A stretch of DNA of 64,000 nucleotides. Origin: Torymus aiolomorphi (taxonomy: Eukaryota > Arthropoda > Insecta > Hymenoptera > Torymidae). The notes below the pieces were generated by a model, which was given only the letters and a program-made list of their open reading frames with translations, searched no databases and was not told where the DNA came from. Below, piece after piece: positions 36,720 to 48,763 of the stretch; position 1 is the first letter of the stretch, and every line of letters begins with the position of its first letter. Where the stretch lies: NCBI GenBank assembly GCA_036365515.1, contig CM070873.1, positions 217,109,376-217,173,375 of the forward strand, in the 5' to 3' direction. A program made the position numbers and the translations under genes.

Positions 36720-38021
36720 TTCCATTTTCTAGTATAGATATATCCAAAAAATTACGATTTAAAAAGAAGGCTAAATCAGTTTTAACCTCGAATATCTCTG
36801 AAATTCATAAACGAATTCTTTTACTCTAAAAACGCCTATAATAAATAATATACACTCTACATCTCCGCCAAATTAAAAAAAAATTAAAACAAGTTTTCTC
36901 TAGTTATCAGGCGACAAATAAAATAACTTTGTAAAATAGGAAAATTTTGAATATCAAAAAGTAATCGTACGATCTTGATGAAAATTCACATACATAATAT
37001 CTATATCACATACAAAATTGTCTAGAAATCTGTAGCTGATTCATAGAACCGTTCTCGAGAAATTACGATTTAAAAAAAAGTTTAAAAAATTTTAACCTCA
37101 GATATCTCTGAAATTTATGGACCAATTGTTTTGCCCAAAGAACTCGACCAAGAGCTATCCAAAATCTACCTCCACAAGGAATTTTGAAGAAATTACGACA
37201 ATTTTCCCTCCGGAATCGTTGGACGTATGTATGTATGAGTTTTGTATAAAACTCATTTTTTCATTTTTCATGTTTTACGTTTTTTTTAATAACCAAAGAA
37301 CCGTGATAGCTAGAAACTTTTTTTTTAGAAAATATAGGTATTTTAATTCTCTTTTAAGTGCTACCTATCCCATTCTGATACATACAGCCGTTCTCGAGAA
37401 ATTACGATTCGAAAAAGAGGTTACAAAAATTTTAACCTCAAAAATCTCTGAAATTTATGAACCAATCATTTATCCCAAAGAAAGGTGCAGGTGGCAACCA
37501 AAAATCTACCTCTACAAGGAATTTTGAAGCGATTAACACAATTTTACTCCCGTAAATTGTCGCCACCTAAAACACGTTTTTTTCATTTTTTAATTTTTTT
37601 TCTCAAAAACTAACCAACAGAATGGATTCAATTTTATACAGATATTTATATAGCTATTCATAATCTCCATTATCATGATTTTTCTCAAAAAAATTGACAA
37701 TTTAGTTTGGGAGTTATAAGCATTTAAAAAAAAAACACGTTTTTGTTAATAACAAAATAACCGTGATAGCTAGAGAAATTTTTTTTTTTAAATATAGGTT
37801 TTTTTATACTCTTTCGAACGCTACCCATCCGATTATAAAATTTAAATCCAATCATTAAAAAAAATCAAAAATATATTTTTCGAAAATGAAAAATTCGACA
37901 TAAAACAAAAACGAATCAGTTAGTCGTACAAAATTATTTTTTTCCCGAATTCGGAATAAAAAAACAAAAAAATGAGACCCGTCCGGTTAAAATCGATCGC
38001 GTAGATCCGAAAATAAAGCGG

Positions 38022-38114
<93 letters not shown>

Positions 38115-38238
38115 CCATACAGACATTTTCTAAAATCATGTAACACAAACTTCTAACACCTTTATTCATGTTTCTAGAGCAATTAAAAGAAAATTAAAAT
38201 TTTACTATTACAAAGCTTTCTCTATGAGGAAGCAAAAT
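36720..38238. repeat. Dispersed repeat R1, copy 2
   Basis: Same order as 31431-32785: CTCTACATCTCC units, ACCGTGATAGCTAG, a (CA)n microsatellite at about 38023-38113, and a terminal AAGCTTTCTCTATGAGGAAGC. It sits in the core of the hAT-like element, directly against the right-arm minisatellite. Confidence 0.72.
38023..38113. repeat. (CA)n microsatellite
   Basis: About 45 CA units with one AA interruption. Cysteine-valine open frames on the - strand are artefacts. Confidence 0.96.
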
Positions 38239-38239
38239 T

Positions 38240-38890
38240 AGTTGTACACCCAAATAGTCATCAAAAACGTGTGCAACTAGTTGAAAATTCCCGTAGGTAC
38301 CGTTAAAAGTGCATTAGATGCTATAATTTGCGGGAAAATCATCTCCTGGGCACGAGGATTTCGTCGCAGAGCAAAATAGTCGTGAAGAACGTGTTCCGCG
38401 GGTCGAAAAACCCCCCAGGTACCATGAAATATGTACCAGATGCTAAATGGCGAGAAAATGATCTCCTGGCATGTGGGTTTAGTTGTACACCCAAATAGTC
38501 ATCAAAAACGTGTTCAACGGGTCGAAAAATCCCCCAGGTGCCGTGAAATCCGCACTAAATGCTATGATACGTGAGAAAATCATTTTCTAGGCATGAAGAT
38601 ACCGTTGTACACCAAAACAGTCATCGGAAACGTGTTCAGCGGGTCGAAAAATCCCCCTGGTACCGTGAAATGTGTAGTAGATGCCAGGATTTGAGAGAAA
38701 ATCATCTTCTGGGCATGAGGACTTTGTCATACACCGACATAGTCATCGAAAACGTGTTCAGCATGTTGAAAAACCCCCCAGGTACCGTGAAATGTGCACT
38801 TGATGTTATGATTTACGAGAAAATCATCTCCTGTGCATTAGGATTTTATCGTACACCGAAATAGTCATCGAAAACGTGTTCAGCGGGTCA
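38240..38890. repeat. About 118-bp minisatellite, right arm (about 6 units)
   Basis: This is the reverse complement of the left-arm array. AACGTGTTCAGCGGGTCGAA variants occur at about 38265, 38390, 38511, 38629, 38753 and 38874. The 97-codon frame at 38571-38864 translates this repeat. Confidence 0.87.
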
Positions 38891-39382
38891 AAAAACCTCT
38901 AAGGTATCATGAGATTTAATTAAATTAATGCCAAATGCATGAAAGTACCTGTAAAAGTTTTAATTAATTAGTTAAAGATTGTATAATTAACAGGGCATTT
39001 AATTATACGGCAGTGAGTTGAATAAAATATTAAAAAGTTACTTCTTAAACTTAAGTCTTTCGTTGAGCGTTGTTGTGATAAGATCTATTAGCTTTGTACG
39101 TCTCAGAGAAGTCTAAAAAAATAATTATTCAGAATTCGGACTCGTTGCATCCTGAATTCCGGAAATGCACCGTGTTTTCGGACTTCATCCTCCTCAAGTC
39201 CGGAATTCCGATGTGTTTTCGGAATTGACACCCATCAAGTCCGAAATTCCGACGTGATTTCGGACTTGACCTCTCTCAAGTCCGGAATTCCAAGGTGATT
39301 TCGGACTTGATTCCAATCAAGTCCGAAAACACGTCGGAATTTCGGACTTCAGGATGCATGAAGTGCAAAATCTGCAACCCTG

Positions 39383-39930
39383 GTGGAGACCTTAAACCGT
39401 TGTTTCACTAAAGGCGCTGAAGACACAAGCAGCAGCTTAACTGTACACATAGTCACTAGTGTAAGAGCCAAACAAGGAAAGTTGAGAACCTAAAAATCAC
39501 ATATAATTAATAAATAGATGACTCAGACAACATTTCCACACCCAAGAAACAGTCTGCAGTAGTGCCCGTCGTTTACATTACTCTCGCTGCCACAGATGCC
39601 TGCAACAAGCGAAAGTATCATCAGCTCACCCATCAGAGAGGTTAGGAACGAGAAAATGCTTACTAAATCTGCTCTCGCCGCTGACACACTGCCTTCCCAT
39701 CTCAGACTATCATCGACAATCGACGAACACGATGAAAGGGCGAACACGATTCACCAGGGCGGCATACTACAGCAGTCACAGTCATCGCTGGGGACGCCGG
39801 GAGTCAGACGATTCGATTGTTGACAACACACACCATGGACACATGTGCGCCACGGCTGACGGCACGCCGCACTACTCAGCAGTAGCAGAAAGCGCGCGCG
39901 ATCATATATATAGATATATATACCTCGCGG
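39383..39930 (-). other. Possible broken 5' gene end on the - strand
   Basis: Reading leftward there is a TATATATATCTATATATA box (about 39903-39922) and a consensus donor GTAAGC at 39664. The acceptor CTTTCGCTTGTTGCAG opens an exon at 39599, and TGATTTTTAG opens another at 39489. The last reads VLNFPCLALTLVTMCTVK then LLLVSSAPLVKQRF, a hydrophobic, signal-peptide-like stretch, and stops at the edge of the hAT-like element. No start codon joins it convincingly. It could be a gene fragment cut by the transposon, or chance. Confidence 0.2.
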
Positions 39931-40388
39931 TCGCACGAGTCGCAGTGTTTTTCCGCTGTTCTTGGTGTGCGAACGCAGCCTAGCCGAGGCACGGTAGTAT
40001 ACATAGGTCCGGAAAGTGTGTACGACCATGAGCCAAGGTACCTAGCGTAACCGTTACGACTGCTACAGTATAAGTATTCATGCACGCAGGTCGCAGGGCT
40101 AAGCCAGATTGCTGTTGCCGAATGCATCAGTATTGAGCATTCTCCTTCTGTTTTTCTCCTTTTCGCGGTATTAGTGTATATATATGCATATGTGCGCAAG
40201 TATTTTTTTGTAATTGAGATTGTATAGGTATATGTAGTTAGGAACACCCGTGAGTCCGTGAGCAGCTAGTTTTTTATTATTATTATATATTTAATTTTTT
40301 TTTTTATTATTATAAATATCGGAAGTGTTGCAATTTTCGCTTTTATAAAAATACAAGGTTCTCCTGAGTATTGCGGTCGTGCCTATCA

Positions 40389-40510
40389 TGTAAAAACGAA
40401 GTTTTTACATAGGGAGGGGGCGGGCGACGAGCGAAGCGAGGAGCAGGTGTGTGTGGGGGCGGGGGGGATGGCGTGCCGAAGGCACGCTGGGGGGCGCAGC
40501 CCCTCTAGTT
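40389..40510. repeat. Short hairpin and GC-rich block
   Basis: GTAAAAACGAAGTTTTTAC (40389-40407) is a perfect 8-bp-stem hairpin. It is followed by a very G-rich stretch containing GACGAGCGAAGCGAGGAG and GTGCCGAAGGCACGC. Non-coding. Probably a fragment of a dispersed repeat. Confidence 0.5.
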
Positions 40511-40523
40511 TCCTAACCTCCTC

Positions 40524-40536
<13 letters not shown>

Positions 40537-40554
<18 letters not shown>

Positions 40555-40682
40555 CACATCCATACAGACATTTTTTAAAAATCATGTATTTTGATTCCTA
40601 ACATCTCGAAAAACAATTATAACATATTTTTACAATAACTCAAAAAATTAGTATCACAAAGCTTCCTCTAGGAGGAAGCAAT
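40537..40682. repeat. Dispersed repeat R1, truncated copy 3
   Basis: It begins in (AC)n and continues CATCCATACAGACATTTT as in copy 2. It ends AAGCTTCCTCTAGGAGGAAGC, the cleanest version of the terminal palindrome. Only the 3' end is present. Confidence 0.72.
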
Positions 40683-40697
40683 ACATTTATTATATAC

Positions 40698-41341
40698 TGT
40701 AACGGGATGGCTAATGAGGAAAAATCCCATAAAACCACAGGCCAGCGATGCCCTAGAACACGGTGCCGCGGGTATCAGACTAAAATGACTTGCCCGGAGA
40801 TCTGCTCCTGGAATCCCGAAAACAATGCGAAGATCGCACGCGAACTTCGCTTTCCAACTTATTGGATCGCTGAGTGAAAAACGCGCGCTCGAAGAGTAAA
40901 GCGTGCGGTCGCTAGACTCATATATGAAAACGACCAGCGGAGTCGTTTTCCCGCGGAGGCGACCGTATCCGGAAGAAGGTTAGGTTAAGGTCGATAAATA
41001 AAGAATAGCCCCAATTATTTCACAGCACAATAACAAAGTCTATTCAAAAATCTTTACACGAAATTACGCGTCGCGTTGCGCGCAGACAAGAAGACGGGAT
41101 CCACCGCTCGGTGCGGGCGGATCAATGTATTTATTTTCGCTGGGCCGGTGAACGCACCACCGGCCGCTCGCTGCTGCGAGCCGAAAATACACAAAATACA
41201 CAAATAGATCGCTGCGCGGGAAGTACAGAGAGGCTTACCGGGAGAGGAGTGCACTCCCCTCGTCGCTCGCTCACGAATCCGCTCCTGCGTCAGGCCTTAT
41301 CCTCCGGTTGACTTCGGAGTGTTCAGGCCGGGTCCTAACAT
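40698..41341. repeat. Possible solo LTR
   Basis: Bounded by TGTAACGGG and GGTCCTAACA, that is TG...CA with short inverted ends. It is GC-rich inside and has an AATAAAGAATAG polyadenylation-like signal near 40998. No target duplication is evident and no internal domain is attached. Open frames over it lack recognisable domains. Confidence 0.3.
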
Positions 41342-41720
41342 CCAGCCTGCACTTACAGACGCTTCGGACCCCAGGAGTGGCTCGGATTGTTCACGTGCGC
41401 TGCTCTCCGTGGACGGTACGTGGACGAGTGCTACGCTGTACCGGTGTTTCGCACGGTGACCGTTTTCTCCGGACGATCTACGTTCGCGTCCGCGCGATTC
41501 GACGACCCGAGAGAATATGATTCAAAAATGAATCGAGCACAACTTTGCAACCGCCAAAGTCGCGCAGTCCCCGCGCGCAGCTCGCGAATACATCGTTCGA
41601 GCGATGTCAACAAACGCTCGAGATGCACGAATTCGCGGGAACGAGAGTCAAACGAGTTCGGTAGAATACAGAGAACCGAGATTCTTATTTTCTCCGTATT
41701 TTATCCTGGAACTCCGTTAT
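41342..41720. other. CpG-rich stretch of unknown role
   Basis: GC-rich DNA with overlapping open frames on both strands, none with a recognisable domain. It could be retroelement leader or promoter-like sequence. Confidence 0.3.
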
Positions 41721-41792
41721 GATACATAATAATATTTATTATTTAAATATTACTATGCTCAGTTAAAATAGAACCTTTTTAGGAGAGAGGAC

Positions 41793-43015
<1,223 letters not shown>

Positions 43016-44796
43016 TTGAGAGAACCACAGGAGACCTTGTGTAAATTAAAGGAATATAAAAGACTGGAAACGAGAATGACCAGTGTGCCCGCTAGAAAGG
43101 ACCTGTATGCTATGAAATTTAATCCTAAAAGAGAGAGAGCTGCAGAATTTTGGGATAAATTTGAGGAGAAAGTAAAGGTGTATGAAAATGTGCCAGAAGC
43201 TGGCAAAATGACAGAGAAAGAGAAACGAGACATTTTCATACATGCTGTAGTTGAGTCTGTTCCCGGAGTAGAAGTATTTAACTGTTTGAGCAGACAGACT
43301 ACAGGAAAGGATGTGACATATACTGGACTAAAAGATTATCTTTTACAGGTTGAATCAGCTACTACAATGGCGCCGAAGGAGCCGGCAAAGAATGCCATGA
43401 TGCACACAGAGCTTTCAGGGCTAGGAGTAGTCGTGGCAGAGGCCAAGCTGGGGGAGCCAGCCGACTTGACAGGACGAGGTGCTTCTCCTGCGGCCTGTTT
43501 GGACACATGAGTCCGGACTGCCCCTCTCCTGGCGAGCGGGTATGTTATACCTGCAGGTTGCCAGGGCATATGGCCAAAAATTGCCTGCATGGCAAGCGGC
43601 AGGCAGAGATGCAGGAATGGAGGCCAGCGAAACAGGCGAGACAGGAGGAGAAAAAGCTAGAGGCAGCCAGAGGTGCTGGTACTCAAATCACACGAGTATA
43701 TACCCGCGGCAGAGGTGCTATACCTGGGCGAGGCGGCAGAGGCCGTGGCGGCGGAGGCCAAAACCAAGCTGGACCCTCAGACAGGGCAATGATGGCTGCT
43801 GAAGAGCTGGAGGAAGAAGGAGAAGAGAGAGAAGGTAAGAGAATGAAATTTTCCGTAAGCGAGAATAGTGATAAATCGAGAAATTTGATAGTCAAATTCT
43901 TAGCCAACTCAGGAGCGACTGAGCATTTAAGCAATACGAAATTAATTTTTGAAACGTTAGATAAGGAAGATAACCAAGTTATCAAATGCGCTAATAAAGG
44001 GGTAGGACTAAACATTGATGGATCAGGAGAAGTAAAAATCAACTCAGTAAGGGGTGGAGAGTTTGTTCTCAACAATGTATTGTATTCTGAGGATTGGTCA
44101 GAGAATTTACTATCACTCAGAAAATTTGTAGATCAGGGGTTGCAAATTTTCCTAGACAACCGTAGAATAAATATTTACGATCCAAAGACTAAAGAGAAAA
44201 TAATATCTGGGATTTACAAAAGTCCATTTTGGATAGTAAAGTTAAAGGTAATCAAAGAAATGAATGACAGACACAATCAAGTTAGTCCGAGAGCGTTAGC
44301 AGTAGAGCGAAGCACCGAAACAAATTATAACACTAGGAGTAAAAATAAATTGAAAATTAAATCAAAGAATGGAAGAGAATTAGAAAAAGAAAAATGCTTA
44401 AACAATTTGAGTAACAGTAGCCTAGAAAACGAATTAACTAAAGAATCAGATTTGCTTACGACAGTTAATAATAGAAAATTTAATACCACAGAAAGTAGAT
44501 TAGAAAAAGATAACATGGAGTTTAGGGACAAGACAGAAACGGAGTCAAGTTCGAGCGTAGGTTTGAGTAAGACCATGCTGTGGCATTTGAGACTAGGATA
44601 TATGTCAAATAAATATTTGAGTGAATTAACGAATATCTACCCTAACTTGCCAAACAAAAGAGAATTTATAAGTGACAGGGACATAGTAGAATGCGAAACG
44701 TGCCTCATAACCAAGAGCACGAAGTTGCCGTTTGGCAAAATGCGTAACAGGGCGGAAAAACCTCTACAGATAATTCATGCAGACACGATGGGTTAA
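43016..44796 (+). pseudogene. Copia gag, protease and pre-integrase region
   Basis: The gag part (43016 on) runs to about 43470, where the frame shifts. The next frame carries two CCHC zinc knuckles, CFSCGLFGHMSPDC and CYTCRLPGHMAKNC, for RNA binding. The protease site reads ANSGATEH where copia elements have DSGA, so the catalytic Asp appears to be Asn. A pre-integrase zinc region follows (LWHLRLGYMS, CETCLITKSTKLPF). The frame ends at 44796, and the integrase core continues in another frame from 44777. Confidence 0.9.
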
Positions 44797-45568
44797 ATTT
44801 GTAGTTGTTTTTGTAGATGACTACTTGAGAACAGCCTTGACTTATCCGATCAGACAAAAATCTGAAGTACTACGGTGTTTGAGAGAATGTGCTGTTAGCA
44901 TGCGAAATGTTATAGGATCAAATGAGAAAATATGTTTCTTAAGATGCGATCAAGGAACAGAATTTACTGGAAAGGAGACCAGAGAAGTTCTCAAAAACAT
45001 AAATGAAAATGAAACCGCTGGAGCCGAATTGCAGATGGCATGTCCGGACACACCAGAACACAATGGAGTGGCAGAGAGGTTCAATCGAACACTAAAAACT
45101 AAAGTAAGATCAATGATGTATGACTCAGGTTTGCCGTCAAGAATGTGGGACTTGGCGGTCAAAGCAGCTGTGTATACGTATAACAGGACTCCTCATAAAT
45201 CCATAGAGATGGACACGCCTATGAGGAAGGTTGCTCCGAAACACAGTCACAACATAGAACAGTTTAAGCGTTTTGGATGTGTTAGCTTTTTCAAAATACC
45301 AAGAAATAGCAACACTAAATTTGGAGAGCAAGCATTGAAAGGGTTTCTAGTTGGATATACTTCTACGGGGTACATAATGCATGTACCAGAACAAAAGAAG
45401 TTATTCGAAAGCAGACATGTCAGGTTCGTCGAAAATAAGGTGTACAAAGATGTATATCTTAAAGGAGAAAATGCTAAAACAGACAAAATAGAATTCAGAG
45501 AGTCAGAAACACCAGAACAGGAGGAAATTCTGGAAAACAGAGGGAGAGAAGGAGACTCCAGAAAATAG
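44777..45568 (+). pseudogene. Copia integrase core
   Basis: It contains VVVFVDDYLRTALTYP, CDQGTEFTGKE and EHNGVAERFNRT, which supply the D, D and E of the integrase triad. KRFGCVSFFKIP and a GFLVGYTSTGYIMH stretch follow, typical of copia integrase C-termini. It ends at a stop at 45566-45568, and the next domain continues in a different frame. Confidence 0.92.
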
Positions 45569-45605
45569 ACAGAAGAGAGAGAGACCTCGGAAAAATAAAG
45601 CTCTG

Positions 45606-46142
45606 ATGACCTACTCCATATATGAAGAGGAGGAATCTTCAGAAGTAAATACAGAGCCAGAGACTCGGGAAAAAGATTTGGCATATCATGCGCTGCTGGC
45701 TAAAATTCATGGAGATCCTCAAACATACAGGGAAGCTATTAACTCTCCAGAGGGAGAAAACTGGAAGAAAGCTATAGAATCCGAGCTTAACTCTCTGAAA
45801 GAAAAAGGAGTATTTGAAGTAGTAGCAAAGAAAAGCTTGCAAACACAAAAATCAAGTCGAAATGTACTGGATTCGAGATGGATTTTCAAACGGAAACTGG
45901 ACGAGTCCGGAAACGTTAAATTTAAAGCTAGATTAGTAATTCGTGGGTTTAAGGATAAGAATAATTACGATTTGAGAGAAACTTATGCACCGGTATCGAG
46001 GTTGCCTTTAGTAAGATCCTTTTTAGCCATTGCGAATAAGTATAAATTGCATCTGAGACAGCTGGATGTAGACAGCTTTTCTTTATGGAGAAATAGACGA
46101 GGACATATACATGGAGATTCCAGAGGGAGTTGGAAAAAATAG
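45606..46142 (+). pseudogene. Copia reverse transcriptase, N-terminal part
   Basis: It has WKKAIESELNSLKEKGVFEV, SRWIFKRKLDESGN, KARLVIRGF and ETYAPVSRLPLVRSFLAIA, the standard opening of copia RT. It shifts frame just after the LRQLDVD motif (about 46075), where the protein should lead into the next segment at 46111. Confidence 0.92.
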
Positions 46143-47262
46143 AGAGATTAAGAATGATAATTTGTGGAAATTATGTAAGTCTTCGTACGGTCTTAAAATC
46201 AGTCCCAAAAAGTGGAATGATAAATTTACACAGGTGATAGAGAGTTTAGGATTCAGATCAAATGATTTAGACCCTTACTTATTTTTGAAATTAACTTCTA
46301 AAGGTTATTTAGCTGCTTTGTTGTATGTAGATGACGTACTGTTGATGGGACACGATAGTCACGAAATCGAACAAACAGTTAGGAGCTTGAGAGAAATATT
46401 TGCTATTAAAGATATGGGACCGCCCAAGGAATTCTTAGGAATTAAAATTGAGAGAGACTTTAACAATCAAATATTAAAATTGAGTCAGGAGAAATTTATT
46501 AACAATATGCTTGAGAAATTTGGGTTTGAACAGACTCATTCTGTTTCTACTCCTATGGTAACGAGTCAGGTAAATAACAGAGAGAGGAAAGATCGAGAGG
46601 AAGACGAGAGAAGTAACTTGACCCTTGTTCCGAATAAGTTGTATAGAGAGGTTGTCGGATCGTTGCTGTACTTAGTAAACTGCACACGACCCGATATATC
46701 ATATGCAGTAAATGTACTAAATAGGCACCAAATAGAGCCTACGATTATTGAATGGAATATCGCTAAGAGAGTGCTACAATACTTATCAGGAACCAAAAAA
46801 TACACTCTGACCTTTAGAGCAGAATCAGAGGGACTAGTAGGATATTCTGATGCAAGTCTGGCTGACTGCAAAAACTCACTAACTACTTGTGGTTTTGTGA
46901 TTAAATTATTGGGAGATTCTGTAGCGTGGAGAACGCATAAACAATCATGTGTAGCTTTGTCCACTTGTCAAGCGGAGTATGTCGCAATGAGCGAGGCTTG
47001 TAAAGAATTGATGTCCTTATATAACTCTGTGAGTTTTATAATTAAACAGAACTTGTATCCTCTAACTTTGTACTGTGATAATATGGCAGCTCAGGTCAGT
47101 GCGAAAACGAATGGGGGAAACAAATTAAGACACATGGTAGAGAGAAAACATCATTATGTTAAAGAGTGTGGTAATAAGAACTATGTCGAAATATATTGGT
47201 TAGAATCAAAAGAACAACTAGCCGATATTTTTACAAAAGCATTGGAGAAAAACGCACATTAA
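46111..47262 (+). pseudogene. Copia reverse transcriptase C-terminal part and RNase H
   Basis: It contains the RT catalytic box LLYVDDVLLMG (about 46320-46350) and KEFLGIKIERD. RNase H follows, with VGYSDASLADC, SCVALSTCQAEYVAMSEAC and LYCDNMAAQ, then the typical end HYVKECGN and EQLADIFTKAL. This part is intact in itself over 383 codons. Confidence 0.93.
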
Positions 47263-47454
47263 AAATTAACTTACAAAATACTTAATAAGAAAGAGGATTC
47301 ATTTTTTTATTTTTGTTCACAGGAGAATCTGAAAACTGGGATATCTAGTCAGCCTAGTGAAGACTGTCAGGTGATATTGGCAGAATGAACGGAGTACCTG
47401 CACTTCTAGCCATAAATTAATTGCGTAATAGATTATTTTAGACATAAGGCCCCT

Positions 47455-47724
47455 TGTTGGAGAGGGAGTGAAAGGTGCTACGTGTGTTACCAACTGCGGA
47501 GCCATATATGTGTGTGTATGCGTGTGAGCATGTAGCGGCGCCGCGAGCGCGAGCGAGCGTATGAGAGAGAGAGAGAGAGCGAGCGGTTGCCGCGCTCGGC
47601 AGACGGTAGCAGCGTGCCGAAGCGTACGGACGTGCCAGTGTTATCTTTAGAGAATAAAGAGTGATAGTTCTCTACAGAAGTGTTTTTTATTTAATAGCCT
47701 TGCCACCTCACCTATTTCCCAACA
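47455..47724 (+). repeat. 3' LTR of the copia element
   Basis: 270 bp with TGTTGG...CCCAACA inverted ends and an AATAAAGAGTG signal near 47655. It follows the RNase H stop by about 190 bp, as expected. Confidence 0.82.
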
Positions 47725-47773
47725 TAATAAAATGTAATAGTGGAAAGGTAATTGTATGTGGTTGTACCTCACA

Positions 47774-47800
47774 GGTGGGAGCGATGGTTGGAGCTCCCAC
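47774..47800 (+). other. Hairpin, copy 1 of a conserved stem
   Basis: GTGGGAGC (47775-47782) pairs perfectly with GCTCCCAC (47793-47800) around a 10-nt loop. A second copy at 48764-48789 keeps the stem with a compensating pair change. Confidence 0.55.
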
Positions 47801-47879
47801 TATTTAAAAAAATAAAAAAAAATTGTTACTCTATGAATTTTGAATTCCCGCCACCCGAATGGCGAAACGGACAAAATTT

Positions 47880-48068
47880 TAGGAGTTATGGTATGACTTT
47901 ATTAGAAAAAAAAGAAAAAAGTGAAAAAAGTGAAAAAAGTGAAAAAAGTGAAAAAATAAAAAAAGTGATAAAAATGAAAAAAGTAAAAAAATGAAAAAAA
48001 TGAAAAAAATGAAAAAACGAAAAAATGAAAAAAATGAAAAAAAATGAAAAAATGAAAAAAAGAAAAAA
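47880..48068. repeat. A-rich low-complexity tract
   Basis: Runs of GTGAAAAAA and ATGAAAAAA. The lysine-serine open frame over it is an artefact. Confidence 0.9.
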
Positions 48069-48112
48069 ATAATATTTAATTAATTATTCAACAAAATACC
48101 ACCCGCCCTCAC

Positions 48113-48262
48113 ACGATGTGTGAGTGTAGGTGGTTATCAAGTATTGAAACACAGCCTGACTTATAGCCAGCACCGCGCCGATTTAGTGGTGGGCAGTGCG
48201 ACGATTGCGGCTCGCCGCCTAGTGGAGCGCGCGGAACTCTCGGCGAAGCGGCGGCGTGAAAT
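48113..48262 (+). repeat. GC-rich direct repeat, copy 1
   Basis: About 150 bp running from CGATGTGTGAGTGTAGG through CAGCCTGACTTATAGCCAGC and CTCGCCGCCTAGTGGAGCG to GGAACTCTCGG. It is repeated at about 94% identity by eye at 48789-48940. It contains GCCGCCTAGTGG (48214-48225), whose reverse CCACTAGGCGGC resembles a CTCF core site. Confidence 0.85.
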
Positions 48263-48349
48263 TGAGAGAGGGTTTCTTCGAATTTCGTCTGCTTGGAAAA
48301 ATATGCACTACTGATAGTGAAAATCCATATCATCTAGTGAAAGTTTGCG

Positions 48350-48384
48350 TATATAAGGAGGAGAGGATCAAAAAATCATCATTC
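48350..48384 (+). promoter_or_regulatory. Core promoter: TATA box and initiator
   Basis: TATATAAG at 48350-48357 is followed by TCATTC at 48379-48384, an exact TCAKTY initiator. The predicted +1 A at 48381 lies 31 bp after the start of the TATA box, which is the canonical spacing. An ATG follows 21 nt later at 48402. Confidence 0.55.
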
Positions 48385-48401
48385 GACTATTAGTCGTCAC
48401 G

Positions 48402-48666
48402 ATGCCACCAGCAGAAATTGTGCGATTCGCGACGTGGTTTGTAGCCATTGAGGAGGAGGAGGAGATGGAGGTTGAAGAGGAGGAGAAGGAGGAAATGCTC
48501 CCAGATGGGTATTGATGAGGAGTTTATCCTCTCTCTCTCTCTCTTCATCAGCCCCCATGTCGAGGATGATGATTGCATGGTGACGACGCTAGTCGAAGAG
48601 CCTGGAGGTGTCTGCGGATATATTTTCCTCCCGCAGGTCATCGACCTAACCGAGGACGAGGACTAA
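48402..48666 (+). pseudogene. Small acidic ORF ending in a SUMO-interaction-like motif, one frameshift
   Basis: ATG at 48402 opens MPPAEIVRFATWFVAI and a run of glutamates (to about codon 31), stopping at 48513-48515. An overlapping frame (48448-48666) carries on with IDEEFILSLSLFIS and VEEPGGVCGYIFLP and ends VIDLTEDED at the TAA (48664). VIDLT followed by acidic residues is the classic form of a SUMO-interaction motif. A one-base change near 48505-48515 would account for the break. It has its own TATA/Inr promoter and sits between two copies of a 150-bp repeat, so it may be one unit of a repeated mini-gene. I do not recognise the family. Confidence 0.4.
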
Positions 48667-48763
48667 AAAATAAAAAAAATAAAAAAATAAAAAAAATAAA
48701 AAAATAAAAAAAATAAAAAATAAAAAAAATGATGGAGCAATGGTTTAAGGGAGTGCTTCACAG

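Larger units (their letters stand above)
33817..39382. mobile_element. 5.6-kb hAT-like element with giant inverted arms
   Basis: The ends are CAGGGTTGC and GCAACCCTG, of the type seen in hAT elements. Behind them lie matching arms of about 1.5 kb (left 33817-35340) and 1.15 kb (right 38230-39382). Each arm runs in the same order: a subterminal block of TCAAGTCCGAAATTCCGAC motifs, an AT-rich stretch (AGACGTACAAAGCTAACAGA), then a minisatellite of about 118 bp. The flanks ATGGCGAA and GTGGAGAC match at 5 of 8 positions, perhaps a decayed 8-bp target duplication. There is no transposase, so it is non-autonomous. The central part contains repeat R1 copy 2. Confidence 0.75.
43016..47724 (+). mobile_element. 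Ty1/copia LTR retrotransposon, decayed, 5' LTR not found
   Basis: Domains run in copia order: gag, protease, integrase, reverse transcriptase, RNase H, then a 3' LTR at 47455-47724. No copy of that LTR is seen upstream of gag, so the 5' end is truncated or replaced. At least four frameshifts break the coding sequence (near 43470, 44790, 45570 and 46110). Confidence 0.93.

Noticed and set aside
37920..38169. Cys-Val repeat proteins
   Set aside because: They translate the (CA)n microsatellite.
38571..38864. 97-codon frame with ENHLLGMRTLSYTDIVIEN
   Set aside because: It is a translation of the 118-bp minisatellite. The repeat periodicity equals the peptide periodicity, and no independent coding signal exists.
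40698..41341. Full LTR retroelement at this site
   Set aside because: TG...CA ends are present, but there is no primer-binding site, target duplication or internal domain. Kept only as a possible solo LTR.
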